Source: Chaetomium olivaceum
Taxonomy: Eukaryota > Ascomycota > Sordariomycetes > Sordariales > Chaetomiaceae
DNA: 64,000 bases
NCBI GenBank assembly: GCA_039881045.1
Contig: JAYWVB010000071.1
Span: 1-64,000, forward strand
Direction: 5' to 3'
Shown: positions 23,522 to 36,187 of the stretch, piece by piece
How positions within the stretch are numbered: the first letter of the stretch is position 1
How the letters are laid out: every line of letters begins with the position of its first letter
The notes under the pieces: generated by a model
The model's database searches: none
What the model saw: only the letters and a program-made list of their open reading frames with translations
What the model was told of the DNA's origin: nothing
Program-made: the position numbers and the translations under genes

Positions 23522-24441
23522 ATGGCGCTCTACCCAAACCAAGATGGGGACAAACTAATTTGTAGGTCACCATTAATTACGCTCATTAGCCCATCATCTC
23601 ATCTCCCAAACACCCCATCATCGCTAGCCCGTCTCTGAACCCTGCCCCCTTTCCACCTTGCTCACCTCCCACAGTCGCTCCCGCGGGAGCACCCCAATCT
23701 TTCGAAATCTCCATCGTCCCAACCCAGGCGGGCCAGTTCCTCAAGACCGAGCACCTCGGCGGCCTGAAGCGGACCGATCTAGCTCCAGGCGACCCCATCC
23801 GGCAGTTCCACGCCTGGTTCGACGAGGCATCACAGCCCGGGTCCGGGGTTGCGCACCCAGAGACCTGCACCTTGTCTACGGCGCAGCTGCCGTCGGGCCG
23901 TGTGTCGGCGCGCATGGTGTACATGAAGGAGCTCGACGCCAAGGGGTTCGTCATCTACAGCAACTTTGACACCAGCGGGAAGGCCCGGGACTTGTTTGGG
24001 ACCGCGGACGGGTCGAGCACCGGGAACCCCTGGGCGTCGCTGGTGTTTTGGTGGGAGCCGCTGGAGAGGCAGGTTCGCGTGGAAGGGAGGGCGGAGCGAC
24101 TGCCCGCTGCGGAGAGCCAGGCGTATTTCGATACGCGGGTGAGGGGGAGCCGGATAGGGGCGTGGTCTAGCCAGCAGAGCGCGGTGCTGCGGCCAGATCC
24201 GAGCATGGAGGGCGACGACGGCCGGGCGATGCTGGATAACTGGGTCAAGGAGACCGAGGCTAGGTTTGAAGGTGCCGACCACATACCCGTGCCCGAGTTC
24301 TGGGGCGGGCTGAGGATCGTGCCTGAGCGGGTTGAGTTCTGGCAGGGGCGGCAAAGCCGGCTGCATGACCGGTTTGTCTATGACCGTACCAAGGGGGAGG
24401 ATGGCAGCGATAAGTGGACGTTGGAGAGGCTCAGTCCATGA
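23522..24441 (+). CDS. pdx3: Pyridoxamine/pyridoxine 5'-phosphate oxidase
   Basis: FMN enzyme that oxidises pyridoxamine- or pyridoxine-5'-phosphate to pyridoxal 5'-phosphate, the active vitamin B6. Exon 1 (23522-23561, MALYPNQDGDKLI) and exon 2 (23675-24441) are joined over a 113-nt intron to read KLIFAPAG, typical of fungal members. Family motifs: QFHAWFDEA, RMVYMKELDAKGFVIYSNFD (FMN/phosphate binding), NPWASLVFWWEPLERQVRVEG, SRIGAWSSQQS, and the C-terminal EFWGGLRIVPERVEFWQGR..RLHDR..YDR followed by W..RLSP. Length after splicing is about 268 aa. An upstream in-frame Met at 23447 could add a basic N-terminal extension. Complete and unbroken. Confidence 0.93.
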
Positions 24442-25021
24442 TGGTAGGCCTCAATTACCTACCATACTTACTTTTCCACATTCCCCCAGATTCTGGAAAC
24501 GGTTTGATGGTCCAATCCCCCCGATATCACATTTATAGTTAAGCGAGTTCTAGCATTGTGAGTCGGTGATCGTGAGTCGTATGAATACCCCATCTCTCCC
24601 TTCACACCCCGTACTCAGTGCAGTGAGTCGGGCAACATAACAGCTTTGAAACCGCGAACGGGGCTCTCTGAATTGGGCTGTTAAAGTTGCCGGTAGGCCT
24701 CAGCTCCGTTTGCTTTTCTTTGCTTTTCTTTGATTGACCTATCGGGATTTCTTCCGCCTTACATTTGCTGGGATACTGCAGCTGTTTCCAACAAACAAAC
24801 TCCTTAGACACAAACTGCGACACTTTTCGTCGTTCACACTCACACATAACTCAACTGGCTCACCTCGCTCCTTCCATCGCGCAGTTATAACCACAGCCCC
24901 GAGTTCCTAGAATACCAACTCTCCCGAGCCGATACCTTCAAAACTTTACCCGCTTCCTTTTCTTGCCCGCCTACTTTCTCGCCCAATATTGGCACACTTC
25001 TGCTCCTGCACCACAACAACG
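24442..25021. other. Intergenic region pdx3 to dicer
   Basis: About 580 nt; same-strand genes, so it holds the pdx3 3' end and the dicer promoter. The last 150 nt are C/T-rich, as in many promoters here. Nothing else seen. Confidence 0.6.
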
Positions 25022-28000
25022 ATGGACGCAGAAATGGGAGAGGCGTCACCGGCACTGCCGGAGTTGCAGTCACTTCCTCCAGTGGCCAGCTTTGACTTGA
25101 TGGATATCGATGAGCCAGCTCCGAACGGCTCATCTGAAGAATCCCCTGCCATTCCCTTCGACGATGATGCATTGGTCAACGCTGAGGATACCGACCAAGA
25201 AGATGACCCCGACACCAAGAAATGGATAGTCAACGATGCACGGAAGCCGCGCAAGATCTCCGAGAGGAAACGAGCAGATAATGCCGCCTTTGACGTGTGG
25301 ATCGAGGAGAATCAGCAGGACCTTTCCAAGGGCCTCGATAAGTTTATTGTTGACGACGACGTCAAGACTTTTCAGTCGCTGATCAGGGACTTTGAGAACA
25401 AGCGCATCATCACAAGCCCCCGCGACTATCAGCTCGAGCTTTTTGAGCGCGCGAAGACGCAGAACACTATTGCCGTACTCGACACAGGTAAAGCTCCGTT
25501 TGGGAGGTTTCATTCTTGGGACTTCGCAGCTGACATTTCCCAGGCTCCGGCAAGACCCTAATCGCGGCCTTGCTGTTGCGATGGACCATTCAAAACGAAC
25601 TAGAGGATCGGTCCAAACGCCTTCCCAAGCGCATCGCTTTCTTTCTCGTCGACAAGGTGGCTCTCGTGTTCCAGCAACATGCCGTCCTGGCCTGCAACCT
25701 GGACTACCCTCTAGAGAAGTTCTGCGGCGACATGGTCGAGGACGTGTCCCAAGACTTCTGGCAAAAGACATTCGATGAAAATATGGCCATCGTCTGCACG
25801 GCTGAGATCCTTTACCAATGCCTCACCCACTCTTACATCCGGATGGACAAGATAAATCTATTGGTCTTTGACGAGGCTCATCACACCAAGAAGAATCACC
25901 CATACGCTCGCATCATCAAGGACTTCTACGCGGAAGTAAAGGATCTCGGTAAGAGGCCGCGCATCCTAGGCATGACGGCCTCTCCTGTCGATGCTCAGAT
26001 CGACCCAAAGATTGCCGCCGCCGAGCTCGAAGGTCTCCTGCACAGCGAGATCGCCACCGTTGCTGATCCGACAGCTTTGCAGAACAGCTCAAGCAAACTG
26101 AAACGCGAGGTAATGGTCAACTATGACAAATGTCTGCCGCCGTTTGAGACAGAACTCAACCAAGCCCTGAAGCGTCTCGTTGGTGAACACCGCTTGTTCC
26201 AAAAGCCTTTCGCCTTTACGGCTACGGCTGCGGCTGAGCTTGGCCCCTGGTGCGCCGACCGGTACTGGCAGCTTTTCTTTAGGGAGGATGAAGTAGTCAA
26301 GCTGGAGGCCAAGACAGAGAGAGAGATTCTCCGTAAATCCGCATACAGCCAAGAGATAGCCGCGCAGGTCAACAAGGTGCGGGAGGCGCACAGGCTAGTG
26401 GACCAGCATGAATTTGCTCCCCCGAGTCCTTACCTACTCTCACCCAAGGTCGTCATGTTACTAAGGATTCTCCGAGGCGAGTTTCGTGGCGTCGACCACA
26501 AGCGGAGATGCATTGTTTTTGTGAGGCAGCGGAACGTGGCTTCACTCTTGACCGACTTATTGCAGCAACCAGGGATGAGAATTCCAGGCCTCGAACCCGG
26601 TGTACTGGTAAGGCGCCCAAGTGAGACTAGTCTTGGAGTTATGCTAACAGAGAATAGGTTGGGGGAGGCCGTCCCGAGGCGAGCTACGACAACGCCAAAG
26701 TGACATATCGTGACCAGGTTTTGACCATCATCAAGTTCAAGAAGGGCGAGCTCAACTGCATCTTTGCCACCTCCGTCGCCGAGGAGGGGCTCGATATCCC
26801 TGACTGCAACGTCATCATACGATACGACCTCAACAACACCCTGATCCAGTACATCCAGTCCCGCGGGAGAGCTCGCCAGGAAGACTCGATTTACATCCAC
26901 ATGGTTGAATCCGAAAACGAAGAACACATCTGGAAGTTATGTCAGAACCAGCGTAGCGAGGATGCTCTCCGAAACTTTTGCAAGGCCTTGCCGGAAGACA
27001 GAAAACTCACGGGAAACAACTTCGATATGGAGTACTTTCTGCGCAAGGAAAAGGATCATCAAAGGCAGTATACGATTCCGGAAACTGGCGCGAGGCTCAA
27101 TTACAAGCAGAGCTTGGTATGTCTGGCCGCCTTCGTGGCCTCGCTGCCGCATCCGCCCGAGGTCAACCTAACAGCCGACTACGTCGTCCTGACTGTCCCC
27201 GGAGGCTACCAGTGCGAGGTGACATTACCGGAGTCATCTCCCATCAGGAGCGCCACCGGAAGGATATATGCGAGCAAGGCGGTGGCCAAGTGCTCTGCGG
27301 CCTATGAGATGTGCCTCATGCTGATCAAGGGCAAGTATCTCGATCAACACTTGCGGCCTACTTTCACCAAACAGCTCCCCGCCATGCGCAACGCTCGGCT
27401 CGCTGTCAGCTCCAAGAAGAAGGAGCAGTACAAGATGCGCATCAAGCCCGAGCTTTGGTCTGCCCTGGGCGAGCCTACGGAACTCTTTGCCATAGCCTTG
27501 ACCCTGGAGGACCCGACCGCCCTCGGCCGCCACTCGTCTCCGCTCCTCCTCTTGACCCGACAGCCGATTCAACAGATTGCTTCATTTCCGCTCTACTTTG
27601 GGAAGAATCGCTCCTCGGCAGTTCGCTGTGTCCCAGTCCCCGGACGGATCGAACTCGATGACAATAAAATCCAAGGGCTGGTCGCCATTACCTTGACCAT
27701 CTTCAAGGACATCTTCAGCAAAGAATACGAGGCCACAGCGGCACAACTCCCGTATTTCCTCGCTCCAACACTGATGCAACACAGCTTCGACTTTACATCT
27801 GTAACCGACCTGTGCCGCATTATCGATTGGGACACAGTGACGTTTGTTCGGGACAACGAGCGTATTACGTATACTTTCAACAACGAGCCGGATGATTTCT
27901 TCAAGAACAAATATGTTGCTGATCCGTACGATGGTTCTCGGAAGTTCTTCCTGCGAGGCCGCCGCCATGACATGAAGCCGACCGATCTGGTCCCTGAGGG

Positions 28001-29944
28001 CATCGTTGCCCCGGGTCACAGGGCCTGGCGCATATCGTGCGAGAACCAGGATATTCTCAACTACAGTCTCAGTGCGTGGTCAAACTCACGAACCTTTCTT
28101 ACTCCGAGGGAGGACCAGCCGGTTGTCGAGGCCGAGGTGTTGCCCATCCGCCGTAATCTTTTGGATGACCACATCGGCGATGATGACTTGGAACCGAAGC
28201 CGTGCTTCATCGTCCTGGAGCCCCTAAGGATTTCGCCGGTAAGTGTCATCATATGGGGTCCATGGACCATTACTAACCATCTTAGTTACCGGTGGACCTG
28301 GTTGCCATGGCGTACAACTTTCCGGCCATCATGCACCGCATCGACTCGAACCTAGTCGCTCTCGAAGCCTGCAAAATGCTTAATCTAAATGTCCGCCCGG
28401 ACCTTGCCCTTGAGGCTTTCACCAAGGATAGCGACAACTCGGGTGAGCACGACGCGGAGCAGATCAGCTTCCAGAGCGGCATGGGCAACAACTACGAACG
28501 GCTGGAATTCCTGGGTGACTGCTTCCTCAAGATGGCCACCACCATCTCCATATTCACCCTCATCCCCGACAAGGCCGAGTTCGAGTACCACGTCGAGCGC
28601 ATGCTTCTGATCTGCAACCGCAACCTCTTCAACAACGCGCTCGAGGTCAAACTCGAAGAGTACATCCGCTCCATGGCTTTCGATCGGCGGAGCTGGTACC
28701 CGGAAGGCCTGACACTGAAAAGGGGCAAACGCAAGGACCTCACGCGGCAGCACGTGCTCGCAGACAAGACCATCGCCGACGTCTGCGAGGCGCTCATCGG
28801 CGCGGCATACCTGACAGCCCAGGAACAGACGCCGCCCAACTTTGACATCGCCATCCGCGCCGTCACCATCATGGTCAAGGACAAGAATCATGCCATGATG
28901 TCCTACCCAGACTACTACGCGGCCTACTCCCCACCAGCATGGCAGACGGCCCCTTGCAACTCGACGCAGCTCGACATGGCGGCGCGGTTCGAGGCGCGCA
29001 TGGGCTACGCCTTCACGCACCCGCGGCTACTACGGTCAGCATTCCAACACCCGACCTACCCGTCCGTGTACGAGAAACTCCCATCATACCAACGCCTCGA
29101 GTTCCTCGGCGACGCCCTCCTCGACATGGCGTCGGTCGAATTCCTATTCCACCGCTTCCCCGGCGCCGACCCCCAGTGGCTGACGGAGCACAAGATGGCC
29201 ATGGTCTCCAACCAGTTCCTCGGCTGCCTGGCTGTGCACCTGGGCTTCCACCGCGCCCTCACCTACTGCTCGTCCGCCATCCAGAAGGAGATCACCGAGT
29301 ACGTCGCCGAGATCGAAACGGCCCTCCAAGCCGCGCGCGACGAGGCCGTCGCGAGGGGTCTCCCCGCCGAGGGCTTTGCCCGCGACTTCTGGGTCCGCTG
29401 CTCCCGCCCGCCCAAGTGCCTCCCGGACGTGGTCGAGGCCTACGTCGGCGCCGTCTTTGTCGACAGCCGCTACGACTTTGAGCGCGTGCGCGGGTTCTTT
29501 GCGGACCACGTCCGCCCCTTCTTCGAGGACATGCGCCTCTATGATGCGTTTGCCAATAAGCACCCTGTCACCTTCCTCGCGGGCATCATGCAGGGGCGCA
29601 TGCGCTGTGCGGAGTGGCGGCTGTTGGTCAAGGATCTGCCTCCGACTGCGGCGGGTGGTGGTGGCGGTGGTGGTGGTACTGATAATGGGGCGGGGGGGGT
29701 GATGGTGGACCTGGACAACCCTCAGGTGGTGTGTGCCGTGCGGGTGCATGGCCTGACGCTGGCGCATGCGGTGGCTGCGAGTGGACGGTATGGTAAGATT
29801 GCGGCGGCGAAGAAGGCGATCAAGGTGCTGGAGGAGATGGATGTGGAGGAGTTTAGGAAGGCGTATGGGTGTGCTTGTGTGCTGGAGGAGGAGCCGGCGG
29901 AGGAGGGGGGGTTGGAGGGGGGTGATCATGGGTCGGCGATTTAG
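25022..29944 (+). CDS. dcl1: Dicer-like RNase III/helicase, probably DCL1 type
   Basis: Cuts double-stranded RNA into small RNAs for gene silencing. Four exons: 25022-25487, 25544-26607, 26658-28238 and 28286-29944, with introns of 56, 50 and 47 nt carrying CTAAC branch sites; together 1589 aa. Domains in order: acidic N-terminus; DExD/H helicase with DTGSGKT (about residue 155) and DEAHH (about 263); helicase C with VAEEGLDIPDCNVIIRYD and QSRGRARQ (about 578); Dicer dimerisation region; a divergent central region; RNase IIIa with YERLEFLGDCFLK (about 1108) and RNase IIIb with YQRLEFLGDALLD (about 1306), both with the acidic residues and DKTIADVCEALIGA or LPDVVEAYVGAVF partner motifs; a degraded dsRBD-like tail with a Gly run. 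DEAHH rather than DECHH and the sequence of the N-terminus favour DCL1 over DCL2, but I cannot align to confirm. Intact. Confidence 0.95.
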
Positions 29945-32900
29945 ACTTAGATTTAACTAGCTATCTTGATCTAGACCTGGGGTGCGAGGTTTGGCGTTTT
30001 CGTTTTCGTTTTGCCTTTCGTTGAGGGGATAGTTATGCTACCTGCTCTGCTGCATTACTTACATAGGGATTTTTACTGAAGAGTTTTCTCATGGAACAAT
30101 TGCTACCCACCTAGGCTTGAACTCTTGAGGTGAGAGCAGATGGACCGTTTGCATGCCCCTGAGACAGTCCGCTTTGAGCTGGTCCGTCAATACTCGGGGC
30201 CACGCGTAAAGGGGCAATGTCCTTCCTAACCTTGCCCACCTGATGCCGGATCTTCCGGTGGGTGTTGGCATCTTCATTGTGTAAACCAATTTCGTGTATA
30301 TGCAAGTGTTCATGCACTCGATGTTGCATACATATGTAGGCAAAAAGAGACGAGATGAAGCTGCAGCTCGGGGGCTCTTCATAGTGCCTTGCATATGCCG
30401 GCCAATCCTACAATTCAGACGGGTTACGGAGAGAAGCCGGGTACACGGCGGTAAAATGGAAAACATCAACTGAACATCTCGGGGCTGTGGTTGTCAGTTT
30501 GGCTGAGAATGAATATTTAGTTTTTTTCTTTCTTTCTGTGAGATATCACCACGTGGAATGACCAAAACTGTAACTGGACACCGGTCCCGAGACATGGTGT
30601 AGTACTGCGGTGTACTGTGTGCTCTGGGTGTGTAGAACAAACACTGCATCGGAGAAAAGATGACTGCAGCTGGCCATCGATATCTTCGGGAAACAGCAGC
30701 TGGATCCGCAACTCGGAGAGATGCATCGAGTCATTTCCTGTTTCCTGAGCCCAACAAGAATTGGTTAGGTTAGGTCGATAGCAGTCGTATTCGTACTTTC
30801 CTTCTATCCGTTTCTTTTGCCCACCTGACCGCCGCTTGCCAAGAAGAGGAAGGTACAAACTGGCGAACTAGTAGTACTCGGCAGTAAGTGAGACGATCCT
30901 CGTGGCGAATCTCATTGCCGTCGATGGTCTCAATACTTTGCTTTGGTGCCCCCGCTTTGCTCGCTGTTTAAGCTCAGCTTGATGCGGCAGTTTCACTGGT
31001 CGAGAATTCACTAGACGGTGAGACGGTGCCCCCATCCAGGACCAGGTCACAAAAGAAAGAGAAAAACGAACACCATGAGCCCACAACTTTTGCCGTCATC
31101 GTCATTTGACTCGCTGATCGTGATCGTAGTCCTTTGGTGGGGTGGATTCTTCTTGCCTTTTCCTCTACCCCCCATTCTCCTTTTCTCCTTTCTTGAAAGT
31201 CGTGGGGTGGGACGAATATGCAACGTGATTTGCAGGACGTCTCACAACACGACCAGTGCCTGCGTTTCCCGTCTCCTTCACCGCCTCAAGTTTGGAGTGA
31301 ACGATGAACGATGGACGATGAACGACGAACGATATGACATCTCGCGGATCGGTTGCTATAGACAACCTTGATGGATAGCTAGGAGAAGTCGATATTATTC
31401 CCCTGTCCTGGAAAACGTGCCCCCAAGCGGTAACCCTGCCTACCAGATCGCCCCGAAGACGATCAAGAGGGCGATCCCCACGATCGACCGAGCCAGGGTG
31501 AAGAAGACGCCAAGAGCAATTAGGTGGGGGCAGTTCATCCTTGTCCCCTGGCACGCCTGGCTGCTCATCGCGCTTTCTCCTGCCAAGAAGGGTCTGCCCC
31601 ATTCCACACCGTGTGGAATTCACCACCTCGTGCCTCGTGGCTGCACGATCGGACAAAATGACAGGGGAAATCAGCTCGGCATCCGTAAGACCCAGGCTCG
31701 ACCCAGGGTTTGCCATGTGAGTTCGATGACCTTGCAAACAGGGACGGAACACGGCAGAAAAGAAAGAAAAAAGCAATTGGACAAACGGCAACCGTTTCTC
31801 AACCCTCGTTCGCCAATTCGATCTCGAAGGGAAAGGGGGAGGGGGGGCGCATGAATCGTACTCCCACAAATTCATTTCGATTCTAATGCCCTCGAGTCAG
31901 GGAACCGTCAGGACTTCGCTGCAACGCAAACTCCGGATCAAACTCCGTAACGAGGTCATTCTTTCGGTTCAAAACCTGCTGCGCATGTCTCAGTTCGAAC
32001 GCGCCATCCAACAGGATGTTTCAACCACAAGACTGCCTGTCAAGCTGCACCATGGCACTAATTAGTAAAATCGGAGGTAGCGCCGAAACACGTCTCGACC
32101 TTCCAAATGCAACCCGACCCCGCCGTTTCTGCAAGCCCGAGATGCAGACGCACAGACGGGCTGTCTGTCACAGGTTGTGGATTCTTCAACACGAGGCCCC
32201 AGTTCCGGTCAAGCCTACCAGCCCGCCAGCCAGGCCAACCAGCCAGCCAGCCGGTTCAGGGCTGTCCCGTCCGCCATGACGCCCGCTGCCCATGGACCTG
32301 CAGATGCGGATGCCATGCACTGCCTGTTTGGAGCATCGCGATAGGCTGTGGACGCCGTAGAGGGCATGCAAGCTCTGTTCGAGTGCAAGGCAACGACCCG
32401 AGCGTGTCCATGCGCGCACATACGCGAGTCGCCGTCGAGTCGAGTGTTTCTCTCTTTCTCTACCGTGTTTTACCGTGTAGTTATGGACTATTCAGTCAAG
32501 TTTGCAGTTGATCTCCGTGGATGGATGGCTGCTTGCTTCGCCCATGATACACAGTATGGAACTAAACAACCCAGGATAGCCCTCCATCAAGATATGACGA
32601 CGACATGCAGCTTCCCGGCTCCGACGCTCGTGGACGGATCAACAAATCCGACAGGGGATGGGCGCCTCCCGTTCCAGGGGTCACCGGTCCTTGTCCCACC
32701 CCAACGAACGCAGCTTGATGCAGTCCGATGGGTCCCTGGGTCCCCAGTAGTTACACAGACTTCAACAAGCCTACCCTCGGACGGCCATCCCGTCTTTTTT
32801 GCCTTCAGCTGATGTATCCTTGCCAACTCAACTCGACCTCGCTCAACTCCGCCCCTTCCTCCTCTCTCCTAGTCTTTTCCCTCAACTTCCCCAACCCTCC

Positions 32901-33079
32901 TTCACTTCCGGCTTCTCAACCTACTAGCCGGGCACTCCGTAAGGCGTCCATTACGAAACACACGGCACATCGGCGAACCCCGGACTAAACAACGTGCTCT
33001 CAAAGTCAGTTTAAAGTCAGTCTGAGTTACGGCACCAGGCTGCCCTCCGTTACCGGCTGATGGCAGGCCGACCATCACA
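29945..33079. other. Long intergenic stretch downstream of the dicer
   Basis: 3.1 kb with no convincing gene. The longest open frame (31875-31165, minus) has low-complexity composition and partly translates a simple repeat. Items visible: five imperfect 7-nt ACGATGA units (31299-31333), CCAG/CCAGG units (32225-32253), and a CT-rich tract just before the next gene (32820-32930). A non-coding transcript cannot be excluded. Confidence 0.55.
31299..31333. repeat. Imperfect 7-nt tandem repeat (ACGATGA)5
   Basis: Consecutive units ACGATGA, ACGATGG, ACGATGA, ACGACGA and ACGAT. Short and probably neutral. Confidence 0.7.
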
Positions 33080-36000
33080 ATGGGCCTCTTCAGCTTCCTT
33101 TCTCGGAGAACTGGAGACAAGAACAAATCTAGCGCCTCGTTGAAGGCCCTGCCCTATGATTCCAGTTTTTCTGTAGAAACACCCACTTTCGGTTAGAGCA
33201 TCCATACCCCGGTACCATATGTGCATGAGGTTTAACTTTCAGTTACAGATAGATACTCCGTTACAGGCAGCAATTCCTATGCCGAACCACCCTCACTCTC
33301 TCGGGGGCGTTCGACCTTCAGCCAGTCAGTGCTCACCCTGGACACCAACTCCGAGGACGAGCAACCGGATGCTACGCCGCAACCCCCCCGGTTCCGAGAC
33401 GAGAGCGTCGAGAGGCCGAACACAGCCCCGAGTGACCGTCCATCTAGCGCTGCGCCTTCAAATGATGGTTCGAAACGAGATGGTCCGAGAAAGCCACCGC
33501 CGCTCTCCTTCCGCGCCCCGCGGGCTGAGATTACCGCTCCGGTGCCCCGGCCGGGCTCTCGCGGTTCCATAAGTAGCATCACGAGTGTATTTCGCCGCAC
33601 CAAAGGCCACTCTAGAGTCAACTCCCGGCAGGACCCCAGCAAAGCATTCAAGGATCTCCTCGACGCGCAGTCTGAGATCAGGCCGGCCGACTCGAGGGCG
33701 AGGCGGCAGGCGGCCGGCGCAAGAGACTATGGCGAGGATGTTGCCGAGAGGAACATGGGGCAGAATGGTTGTGATCTTGGGTCGGAGCATGTCAGGGCCT
33801 TTTACGCCCAGCCGAGAGGGGCTGATTCGGAGAATATGCACTCTCTCCCAGGAGGCAAGAAGCTGGACCCGTACAAGGCAGGCGTTCGGAGAAGGTCGGC
33901 TCTTCCCAACCAGTACGCCTTGCCGGTACATGCCGCCCCTGAGAGCCCTTCGACGAAACCAAGGGGGTCTCGTAAGGTGGACCTCTCACGTCGCCGATCC
34001 GTCAGCACCTACTTGCCGCCGGGCTTGGGGAAGATCAAGTTCTTGCCGTTCGACCGGACTTCCGCGTATCTTCGAGATTCCTCACTACGAACACCGACGC
34101 TGGAGGCTGAGAATTTGAATGTTACGGCTGCAACGGTGGAGTTGCCTACACCGGTCATGCCTCAGCTGCCAAAGACCACACCGGCCCCGGGACGTCGCAG
34201 TGCGAGACTCCGCGATTCCGTCGAGCTCGCCAAAAAGAGGGCTGAGGCATCGGTGCCAGAGGATAGCGTCGCTGATGACACGCACGCAAGCGACTTTGCT
34301 GCTTGGTCAGCCAACCGCTCCCGCCGCTCATCCGCTATGTTGATGCCAACCTCGCCCCCCGCCGGCATCACAGTTTGTATACCTTACGGTCCTCCGGCTC
34401 GTCTATTATCAGCCAGGAGACTCTCCATACCACGCCGCTTTCTCCTCCGAAAACCACACCTGGAGATCAAGTTCACGGCGGGGCAGAAAGTTCGGAGCAC
34501 TGCGCTACCGAGAATGGCGATGCTTCGTCTATCGCCGGTGCGCCCCGACAAATAATCGCCAAGATTCACGAAGCTGCTGAACTCCCCTCCCCGAAATTCC
34601 TCCCCTTACTCCCAGTTAAAGGAGGAGGTCACACACCCGACGTTGTACTTGGTGACCAAACCCTTGGGTTTCCCCCATCGATCCGTACCCGCAGCATGCG
34701 CGGATGGTCTGCCTCCTCGGGTACTCCCACGGCCTGCGAGAGCAGCACTGCCGCGAGCATAACCACCAGCACCTTCAACAACAACCGTCCGCCCTCGCTC
34801 CACACAGCAGATACCTCAGTCGACTTCAGCATCGGCACCATCTCACCCAAGCTCAAGCACGCACGTTCCTTCACCCGTACCTGCTCCACCGCGCGCGACT
34901 CCGACTCCGACGCCGACTCGGTGTCCCGTTACGAAGACAGCAAACATGCCGAATATGTCCCCTTCCCACCGGAGACAACGGCCGTGGGCAAAGCGTTCAA
35001 CATAGAAGACTACCTCTCCCCCGAGCCCGACTCGAACAGCACTCATGCCAACGAAGACATGACCATCACCACCACCACCGCCGCTGCCACCATCCCAACA
35101 GCAACAGCATCAATAACAGACACATTCAACATCGACGACTACCTCTCCTCAGACGCCGAGTCCCTAACAGCAGCAGCAGCAGCGGCAGCGGCGGCGGCGA
35201 CCACCGCCACTACTACCGTCGCCACCACAACCACCGCCACCACAACATCATCAACAACCCACAGCCACCGCCGCCGGCCGACCGCAGAAGGCGAGGAATG
35301 CCTACTGCTCAAGGGCTTCGGCGCCGGCGGCACGCAGCTGCCGGGCATCGCCGACCCCGTCCCCCCATCCCCCCTGCTGCTGCTGCCGCCGCCGCCAATG
35401 CTGCGGGCGCGCAGCACAAGCCGGGCAAAACAACAGCGCCACAGCGTGCTGACGCTGCCGCTGTCGCCTTTCTACGGGGTGAACGACGACTCGATCTACG
35501 ATGACAGGCGGCTGTGGGCTGGGCCTGGTGTGGCGGGGAGGCGGCGGCGGATGAGTCTGGGTATGAGTATGGGTATGAGTATGGGGATGGGTATGGGCAT
35601 GGGTATGGGTGCTGGGCGATGGGATAAGGAGGATATCCTCATGGATTGGGATAAGGTGGGGACGGGGATTGGGAGGAGGCGGTTCATCCTGGACACGGCG
35701 GCCGATGATGAGACTGCGTCTGAGCCCGAGTCGGAAGGGGACGGGGAGGAAGTGGAGGGGGATGGGGAGGGGGAGGATAGCCGACTACGCAACGTCAATA
35801 TCAACAACGGTATCAAGCAGCTGGGGGTCGCCGGGGAGGTGGAAGACGCTGGGTATGAGGCGGACTATGTCGAGGACGAGTGCCGATGTGGCGCACGGCA
35901 GCGGGCGGCGTCAGAGGAGGAAGCGGACTAGACGGCTGTCGGCGCTGTGCCGGTTGGAGGGTCGCGAGGAGGAGGAGGAGGAGGAGGAGGAGGAGGGTCA

Positions 36001-36187
36001 GGACGGACTTCAGGCCGTGGAACAGCCGGAACAGGTCCAGAAAGTCGAGGAGGAGGAGGAGGCAGAGAAGAAGGTGGAAGACAAAGTGGCGGCTGCCGTG
36101 AGACTGCGGAAGGAGGTCAGGCGGGCGAGGAGGTTGGCCGGGCAGCCGTCGGTGGCGGTGATGCGGCGGAAGGGGTCGGCGAATTAA
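33080..36187 (+). CDS. Long disordered Ser/Pro-rich fungal protein, function unknown
   Basis: Exon 1 33080-33191 (MGLFSFLSRRTGDKNKSSAS) joins over a 51-nt intron to exon 2 at 33243. The protein, about 1000 aa, is mostly Ser/Pro/Thr-rich with clusters such as RPGSRGSISSITSVFRR, RRRSVSTYLPPGLGK and RRSARLRDSVELAKKRAE. Two near-identical elements, AFNIEDYLSPEPDS and TFNIDDYLSSDAES, stand at about 35000 and 35130, separated by low complexity. Further on come an Ala/Thr run, SLGMSMGMSMGMGMG, and an acidic run followed by a basic coiled-coil-like tail ending VMRRKGSAN. Frame breaks are near 34370 and between 35880 and 35935; the second decides whether the tail to 36187 belongs. If it does not, the protein ends at 35931. 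N-terminal MGLFSF could be N-myristoylated. I do not recognise a domain. Confidence 0.75.

Noticed and set aside
29144..29929. 261-codon minus-strand open frame
   Set aside because: Antisense shadow of the dicer RNase IIIb region; His/Leu/Arg-rich as expected from GC-rich codons.
30089..30469. 126-codon minus-strand open frame downstream of the dicer
   Set aside because: No domain, uneven composition, no sign of conservation; treated as chance.
31165..31875. 236-codon minus-strand open frame in the gene-poor region
   Set aside because: No recognisable domain, partly encoded by the 7-nt ACGATGA repeat, no promoter or splice support.
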